DNA from: an uncultured Gammaproteobacteria bacterium
Lineage (GTDB): Bacteria > Pseudomonadota > Gammaproteobacteria > GCA-2729495
Assembly: GCA_947258805.1 (NCBI GenBank)
Contig: CAMYJV010000166.1
Span: 1-6,766, forward strand
DNA length: 6,766 bases
Direction: 5' to 3'
Part shown: piece by piece, positions 1-6,766 of the stretch
Layout: each line of letters starts with the position of its first letter
How positions within the stretch are numbered: the first letter of the stretch is position 1
Notes under the pieces: model-generated
Database searches by the model: none
The model's input: the letters and a program-made list of their open reading frames with translations, nothing else
Told to the model about the DNA's origin: nothing
Program-made: the position numbers and the translations under genes

Positions 1-1
1 C

Positions 2-343
2 CAGGCAATTGGTGGCACCCGCGTCCGCGCTATCGGCGGCACCCGTGTCCGTGCCGATGACGGCAGCGATGTCCAGGCAATTGGTGGCACCCGCGTTCGG
101 TCTGTCTGCGAAGTGACAAACCCACAGGCAATTGGTGGCACCCGCGTCCGCGCCATTGGCGGCACCCGTGTCCGTGCCGATGACGGCAGTGATGTCCAGG
201 CAATCGGTGGCACCCGTGTCCGTGCCGATAACGGCAGTGATGTCCAGGCAATTGGTGGCACCCGCGTCCGCGCCATTGGCGGCACCAGAGTCCGCACTTT
301 TTCTGGACAATTACTTCAGGCACTTGGGGATACAAGGTCCGCA
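2..343 (+). repeat. In-frame coding tandem repeat array (24-nt and 21-nt modules)
   Basis: Exact AIGGTRVR-coding 24-mers lie at 5-28, 29-52, 77-100, 128-151, 152-175, 200-223, 248-271 and 272-295. A degenerate copy with its leading Gln lies at 317-343. Acidic 21-nt linkers (ADDGSDV or ADNGSDV) lie at 53-73, 176-196 and 224-244. A larger 72-nt unit at 2-73 recurs at 125-196 with only three differences, all synonymous. An unrelated 24-nt segment coding SVCEVTNP interrupts the array at 101-124. All modules are multiples of three, so gain or loss of units by slippage or recombination would change protein length without shifting the frame. The array probably continues beyond the left edge. Confidence 0.95.
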
Positions 344-739
344 CTTATCGCAGAGGAAGTCGGAGACGAAGAGTTCCGTGAAATAACCGTTGGTCCTGTC
401 GAAAATCTAGACTGGCGCGCAGGAACGTTTTCGATCTTAGATCAAGAAATCAAGCTGAGCCCCGTTCCTGCAGAATTACGCGAAGGCGAAATTGTGGCTG
501 CAATTGGTTGCGGTGCAACCAGCGCACCCACGCTGCTCTTGTACGATCAGGAGGATCAGTTTGTTCCAGGAGTCACCGACGTCGTTCTAACTGGCATAGT
601 CGAAGAACCCGATCCAACAAGAGCAACATTCCAACTCAATGGCATTACCGTCGATTACACCGGCTTGCTTGCCGATGCACCCGAAGCGCCAATCATAAGA
701 TCAGGAACACATGTAATCGTGAGAGGAGTTACGTATTAG
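2..739 (+). CDS. AIGGTRVR-repeat protein with DUF5666-like C-terminal part (5' end outside window)
   Basis: The frame is open from the left edge to the TAG at 737-739, giving 245 visible residues; the true start lies upstream. A GTG at 113 could be mistaken for the start, but the same frame encodes the same repeats before it, so it is an internal Val codon. Residues 1-98 are a repeat array: eight exact AIGGTRVR octapeptides, usually preceded by Gln, with acidic ADDGSDV/ADNGSDV linkers. A worn ninth copy (QALGDTRSA) follows at residues 106-114. Residues ~125-245 look beta-rich. They contain two stretches of the pattern G-x-V ... F-x-(I/L)-x-x-x-x-(I/V) ... (L/I)-(R)-x-G-x-x-(I/V), at about 127-166 and 194-245, as in DUF5666 domains. 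My recollection is that exported DUF5666 proteins can carry related IGGT-type repeats, but I could not check this. Export is likely but no signal peptide is visible because the N-terminus is missing. Function unknown. The gene is convergent with the DUF6502 gene 50 nt away. Confidence 0.8.
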   Translation, partial: QAIGGTRVRAIGGTRVRADDGSDVQAIGGTRVRSVCEVTNPQAIGGTRVRAIGGTRVRADDGSDVQAIGGTRVRADNGSDVQAIGGTRVRAIGGTRVRTFSGQLLQALGDTRSALIAEEVGDEEFREITVGPVENLDWRAGTFSILDQEIKLSPVPAELREGEIVAAIGCGATSAPTLLLYDQEDQFVPGVTDVVLTGIVEEPDPTRATFQLNGITVDYTGLLADAPEAPIIRSGTHVIVRGVTY

Positions 740-789
740 TCCCTGAAGTAGGTTAGACCCCAATCGTCCGGTTAATGCTGGGCGCGTTC

Positions 790-1599
790 TTATTCCTCTT
801 CGCGGTAGTAATAGAGCCCGACGCCAATGCCCGGCTGCTTGTCCGACACAGTCTCGTCCGCTTCATATCTTGCTAGAAAGTCATCCAGATCTTCAGAAAT
901 GGATTCAAGTCGCCCTGCAATTTCTGCTTCAACAACGTCAATCGACCCTTGCCGGATGAAGGGAATGGATACAACCCTCTGAAATCTCCCGACATCTACG
1001 TTATCTGGATCTGAATTGAATTCAATAGTTCGCGCCAATGGTGTTAGCCCAGTCTCTAATCCCACCTCTAACTTTGCTTCTGCATCAACAGGGATAACTT
1101 CACGTCTTAGCGCCCGAAGTAAGCCTTCATTGGACTCATGAATGACGCCAAGACGTTTGAGTTCAGTCCGCACTGCACCCGGCGGGATATCGCGCATGCA
1201 TTCGCGCACAAGACCTGCAAAGGATGGCTCCGCATTGGAGAAAGGCAACTGTAAAGGTAACCCAGAGACTGCATCAAGATATTGAGGTGCGGTGTGCCAA
1301 CGATGAAGCACTTCTGCAGGAAGACTTCGATGATCAGTATCGAGATCCCAAGCGGGGCTACCAGATGCTTTAATCTGCCTCACCTCCTTTCGTGTCAACC
1401 CAGTTAGCAACGCGACCCGAGACACGTTTGTAGGCCTTCCTCGCACTCCATAGGCGTCCACTGCGGCATCTACAAAAGCCCTCTTGGCAATCTCTGAAAA
1501 GTCCCTATAGCTAACACCCGTTCTCAAAAGAAATTTGGCAACAGGTTTCAGCCATCCCATCAACAACTGCAAGATCCGCTGCTTTCGCTGATCAGCCAT
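790..1599 (-). CDS. DUF6502 family protein, helix-turn-helix-like, function unknown
   Basis: This is a 269-residue soluble protein with no signal peptide or membrane segment. The N-terminal part (residues 5-47) is helical, with the run FLLRTGVSYRDFSEIAKRAF at 23-42 that I associate with DUF6502. Residues 56-78 read as a helix-turn-helix (SRVALLTGLTRKEV at 60-73), suggesting nucleic-acid binding. The middle contains the family-like RWHTAPQYLDA (100-110) and PSFAGLVRE (125-133). The acidic C-terminus ends GVGLYYYREEE, also typical. I chose the ATG at 1599. A longer reading from a TTG at 1635 is possible, but that TTG is the first triplet of a -35 hexamer and the ATG lies directly below the promoter. 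No Shine-Dalgarno precedes the ATG. A later ATG at 1560 is possible but would cut into the conserved N-terminus. GC is near 50% in sampled stretches, lower than the ligA-smc operon. Family assignment is from memory; a regulatory role is inference. Confidence 0.8.
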   Translation of the reverse strand: MADQRKQRILQLLMGWLKPVAKFLLRTGVSYRDFSEIAKRAFVDAAVDAYGVRGRPTNVSRVALLTGLTRKEVRQIKASGSPAWDLDTDHRSLPAEVLHRWHTAPQYLDAVSGLPLQLPFSNAEPSFAGLVRECMRDIPPGAVRTELKRLGVIHESNEGLLRALRREVIPVDAEAKLEVGLETGLTPLARTIEFNSDPDNVDVGRFQRVVSIPFIRQGSIDVVEAEIAGRLESISEDLDDFLARYEADETVSDKQPGIGVGLYYYREEE

Positions 1600-1606
1600 G
1601 CGCGCG

Positions 1607-1635
1607 AATATAGGTATGCCGACGCATCTGGTCAA
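1607..1635 (-). promoter_or_regulatory. Sigma70-type promoter for the DUF6502 gene, predicted leaderless
   Basis: On the minus strand TTGACC (1635-1630, 5/6 match to TTGACA) and TATATT (1612-1607, 5/6 match to TATAAT) are separated by exactly 17 nt. An AT-rich block (about 1636-1648, including AAAATTTT at 1634-1641) lies just upstream and could act as an UP element. Only 7 nt separate the -10 box from the ATG at 1599, so the usual start of transcription would fall on or next to the A of the ATG. This implies a leaderless mRNA and transcription independent of ligA. The hexamers and spacing are seen directly; activity is inferred. Confidence 0.7.
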
Positions 1636-1702
1636 AATTTTCTATAACGCTGCCGGCCCTCGGGCATGCCTTTGCAGGAGCATTTCCCGCACAGCCGTTG
1701 AC

Positions 1703-4386
<2,684 letters not shown>

Positions 4387-4400
4387 GCCCTTGGGCTCTG

Positions 4401-6766
4401 CTAGCTGGCTACGAGCTGGACCGCCTCGTCGACATCTACCGAGACGAGCCTCGACACGCCAGGTTCATTCATCGTTACCCCGGTGAGTTGCCGCGCGAGT
4501 TCCATGGTGGTCTTGTTGTGAGTGATGACGATGAATTGCACCGTATCGGCCATCTCCCTGACGATTTCGCAAAAGCGGCTGACATTGGCGTCATCAAGCG
4601 GTGCGTCCACCTCGTCGAGCAGGCAGAAAGGCGCGGGGTTGAGTTCGAATATCGAGAAAATCAGCGCCACGGCTGTCAGGGCTTTTTCACCACCGGACAA
4701 CAGGTGGATGTGGCTATTGCGCTTACCCGGTGGCTGCGCCATCACTGTGACGCCTGCGCTCAGCAGATCATCGCCATCCAGGCTCAGGTAGGCGTGGCCG
4801 CCGCCGAACAAGCGGGGAAAGAGCCGCTTCAGACCGACGTTGACCTGCTCGAAAGTCTCCTCGAATCGTGTGCGCGTTTCGCGGTCGATCTTGCGAATCG
4901 CCTTTTCCAATGTCTCCAGCGCCGAGTTCAGGTCTTCGAACTGCGAGTCCAGATACTCCTTCCGCTCAGACTGCTCTTTGAATTCGTCGATGGCCGCCAG
5001 GTTGATAGGACCCAGTCGGTCTATGCGCCGTTGCGCGCGCACGAGCCGCTCTTCCCAGGCTGCGACATCGAAGTCTTCCGGCAGCTCGGCCTTGATCTCA
5101 TCAACGCTGCGGTCCGTGTCGCGAAACTGCTCCATAAGCCCTTCGCGGCGCACTTCAGTTTCCCTGGCAGACATTCGCAACGCATCCGCCGCGCCGCGCA
5201 CGTCGGCGACTTTTCGTTCACACTCCGCACGCGCCGTCTCGGCTTCACGAAATGCATGATCTGCCTCTTCCAGCGCGCGCCGGCGTGCCGCCAACTGCTG
5301 TTCTACCGTGACCTTGCCCGCGAGCTGAGTCTCGAGCACCGCCGTCATCTCTTCGACTGGCGCCTGGCCGGTGGAAATCTGGGCGCTCAACTGGTTGATG
5401 CGCTCTTGGAGGCGAGCTTGCTGCGATTGCACCCGCGTCATCGTTGTGCTCGCCGATTCCTTGGATGCGCGACGACTCTCGAACTCGATCTGAATGCGTG
5501 ATGCGTTCTCGCGGTCCAGATCTGCCTGTTCCCGTGCGCGGTTGTACTCGTCAAGCAGTTCCTGCTGCTGGCGCTCCAGGGTCGGCCGCCGATCAGCCAT
5601 CCGGGCCGCCGCCTCTTCTGCCTGCTCCAGTCTCGAACGGGCCCCGGAACTGGCTGAATTCAGCCCGTCCAGTTCGTCCCGCACGGCGCGGCTGTCCGCT
5701 GTTAGTGCCACCAGCCGGGTGCGGGTCCGATCGAGGTCCTGGCGCAAGTTAGCCAGCCGAGCCTCTGCCTCAGCCAGGTGCCGATTGGCGGCGGTGAGCG
5801 CCTCGGCGTTGGCCATCCGCTCGCGCTCCAGGTTGGCCAGTTCCTCGCGAACACCGGTGCGCTCGTCCTGCAATTGGCCCAGGTCACGCTCCTGATCGCT
5901 GATCTGCTGGTGCAGCGCCCGGATGTCGTGCTCACGCGTCAGCACCCCACCGGCCTCACGATGCCCGCGACTGACCCGCACCCAGCCGTCGCCGAGCCAC
6001 ACACCATTCGGAGTTATTACCGACTCACCGGGCGCCAGGCGCGCCCGAATGCCGAGCGCCTGATCGAGCGTCCGGGCGACGCGTACCCGGCTCAGCAATG
6101 CGCCAGCCTGGCCAGCCTCCGCCACCTTCGAACTCAGGTATTCGGGACCGCTATCGTCAGTGCCGGTGGCATCTACCAACGCAATATCGGCCTCGGGGAG
6201 GTTGCCCAGATGCTCTTCCGGACGCTGCACGCAGACGGCCTGCAAAAAGTCTCCCAGCACCGCCTCTACGGCCTGCTCCCACTCCGGCTCTACCCGCAGG
6301 CGCTGCGCAAGGCGTGGCTGGTCGGCCAGTCCCGTGCTCTGCAACCAGCGGTTCGCGGCTTCCTGGTCTGCGCCCAGCGCAGCGGCCTGCAGCGCTTCAA
6401 GCGTCTCGGCCCGGCCGCGGCGGCTCTCCAGGGCGCCCCGCAGAGACTCCAGCTCCGCGCCCAAAGCCTGTTCCCGTTGACGCAGCGACACCACGCGCCG
6501 ATCCAGTCCATTGACGGCGGCCGTCAGGCGTTGAATCTCGGCGCCAGCCGCCGTCTCCGCCCGTTCGTGGTCGAGCAAAGATGCTTCGTGCTGCGACACG
6601 GAGATACCATCACCTTCTGCCGTCAGATCGGCCTGGCGCAAACGCAGGCGTTCTGCCTGACTCTCCAGGTGCTCGATGCGGGTGCGCTCCACGTGACAGG
6701 TTTGCTGGTACTCCTTTGCCTCGAGGTTGAAGTCCTGCCAGGTCGTCTGCCAGGAGTCCAGCGCCT
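4401..6766 (-). CDS. smc: Chromosome segregation protein SMC, C-terminal two-thirds (5' end outside window)
   Basis: SMC is the ATPase of the bacterial condensin-like complex (with ScpA and ScpB) that compacts the chromosome and helps separate sisters. The frame is open to the right edge, giving 787 visible residues of a protein usually near 1,160-1,190. A GTG at 6692 is internal: upstream codons continue in frame with a W-x-x-x-W-x-x-FN pattern typical of SMC. Visible residues 1-120 are the end of the outgoing coiled coil. About 121-275 is the hinge, ending with the EAGGVLTRE run at 270-278. About 276-580 is the return coil, rich in Glu, Arg, Gln and Ala. The C-terminal head starts at LGPINLAAIDEF (584). 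It holds the ABC signature LSGGEK (689-694, nt 4683-4700), Walker B with catalytic E718 in CLLDEVDAPLDDAN, and the H-loop H749 in ITHNK. Walker A lies in the missing N-terminus. It is the first visible gene of the smc-zipA-ligA operon; no defect is seen. Confidence 0.97.
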   Translation of the reverse strand, partial: ALDSWQTTWQDFNLEAKEYQQTCHVERTRIEHLESQAERLRLRQADLTAEGDGISVSQHEASLLDHERAETAAGAEIQRLTAAVNGLDRRVVSLRQREQALGAELESLRGALESRRGRAETLEALQAAALGADQEAANRWLQSTGLADQPRLAQRLRVEPEWEQAVEAVLGDFLQAVCVQRPEEHLGNLPEADIALVDATGTDDSGPEYLSSKVAEAGQAGALLSRVRVARTLDQALGIRARLAPGESVITPNGVWLGDGWVRVSRGHREAGGVLTREHDIRALHQQISDQERDLGQLQDERTGVREELANLERERMANAEALTAANRHLAEAEARLANLRQDLDRTRTRLVALTADSRAVRDELDGLNSASSGARSRLEQAEEAAARMADRRPTLERQQQELLDEYNRAREQADLDRENASRIQIEFESRRASKESASTTMTRVQSQQARLQERINQLSAQISTGQAPVEEMTAVLETQLAGKVTVEQQLAARRRALEEADHAFREAETARAECERKVADVRGAADALRMSARETEVRREGLMEQFRDTDRSVDEIKAELPEDFDVAAWEERLVRAQRRIDRLGPINLAAIDEFKEQSERKEYLDSQFEDLNSALETLEKAIRKIDRETRTRFEETFEQVNVGLKRLFPRLFGGGHAYLSLDGDDLLSAGVTVMAQPPGKRNSHIHLLSGGEKALTAVALIFSIFELNPAPFCLLDEVDAPLDDANVSRFCEIVREMADTVQFIVITHNKTTMELARQLTGVTMNEPGVSRLVSVDVDEAVQLVAS

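Noticed and set aside
53..88. Calcium-binding RTX or dockerin-like loops (ADDGSDV followed by QAIGG)
   Set aside because: The Asp/Gly spacing does not match the RTX nonapeptide or the DxDxDG loop; the resemblance is only in composition.
2..295. CRISPR array
   Set aside because: Units are directly adjacent or separated by recurring 21-nt linkers rather than unique spacers, and everything is in one coding frame.
30..344. Minus-strand reading frame with repeated Gly-Cys-His and Arg/His-rich peptides
   Set aside because: It is the antisense shadow of the plus-strand repeat array. The synonymous changes fit the plus-strand frame, and the array continues in frame into a non-repetitive domain only on the plus strand.
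740..789. Bidirectional terminator in the convergent gap
   Set aside because: Only 4-bp stems such as CCCA/TGGG with a long loop are visible, with no T tract on either side.
1600..1635. TTG start at 1635 adding 12 residues to the DUF6502 protein
   Set aside because: The TTG is part of a -35 hexamer with a well-spaced -10 box between it and the ATG at 1599, and the extra residues do not resemble the family N-terminus.
1640..1702. Rho-independent terminator after ligA
   Set aside because: GC-rich inverted bits around 1655-1675 form only 3-4 bp stems and are not followed by a T run on the minus strand.
6690..6692. GTG at 6692 as the start of smc
   Set aside because: The frame continues open to the right edge with SMC-like residues (W-x-x-x-W-x-x-FN), and a start here would lack the Walker A head.

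Overview
The window looks like chromosomal DNA from a non-enteric gammaproteobacterium. The main evidence is the minus-strand order smc - zipA - ligA. ZipA is a gammaproteobacterial division protein, and the presence of canonical SMC rather than MukB argues against Enterobacteriaceae and Vibrio-like groups. I cannot place it more precisely; a marine or soil lineage of the Chromatiales/Woeseiales type is only a guess.

Layout, left to right. (1) Positions 2-739, plus strand: the 3' part of a gene that is open through the left edge. It encodes an array of at least eight identical AIGGTRVR octapeptides, then a ~147-residue beta-rich tail resembling DUF5666-type domains. (2) Positions 740-789: a 50-nt convergent gap with no convincing terminator. 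(3) Positions 790-1599, minus strand: a 269-residue protein of the uncharacterised DUF6502 type with a helix-turn-helix-like segment. It has its own near-consensus sigma70 promoter at 1607-1635. The promoter sits so close to the ATG that the mRNA is predicted to be leaderless. (4) Positions 1600-1702: an intergenic stretch holding that promoter and an AT-rich block upstream of it. (5) Positions 1703-6766, minus strand: a tightly packed housekeeping operon transcribed smc (5' end beyond the right edge), zipA (14-nt gap), ligA (4-nt GTGA overlap).

The operon links three chromosome-cycle jobs: SMC organises and helps segregate the chromosome, ZipA ties the FtsZ ring to the inner membrane, and LigA seals nicks in replication and repair. 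All three look intact in their key residues. The left third is different: GC content falls from roughly 60% or more in the operon to about 50% (rough hand counts), and neither gene there has a known function. The most interesting material is the repeat protein, whose repeats are conserved as peptide while the DNA has drifted, its convergent DUF6502 neighbour, and the predicted leaderless start. I see no RNA genes, insertion sequences, CRISPR arrays or attachment sites.
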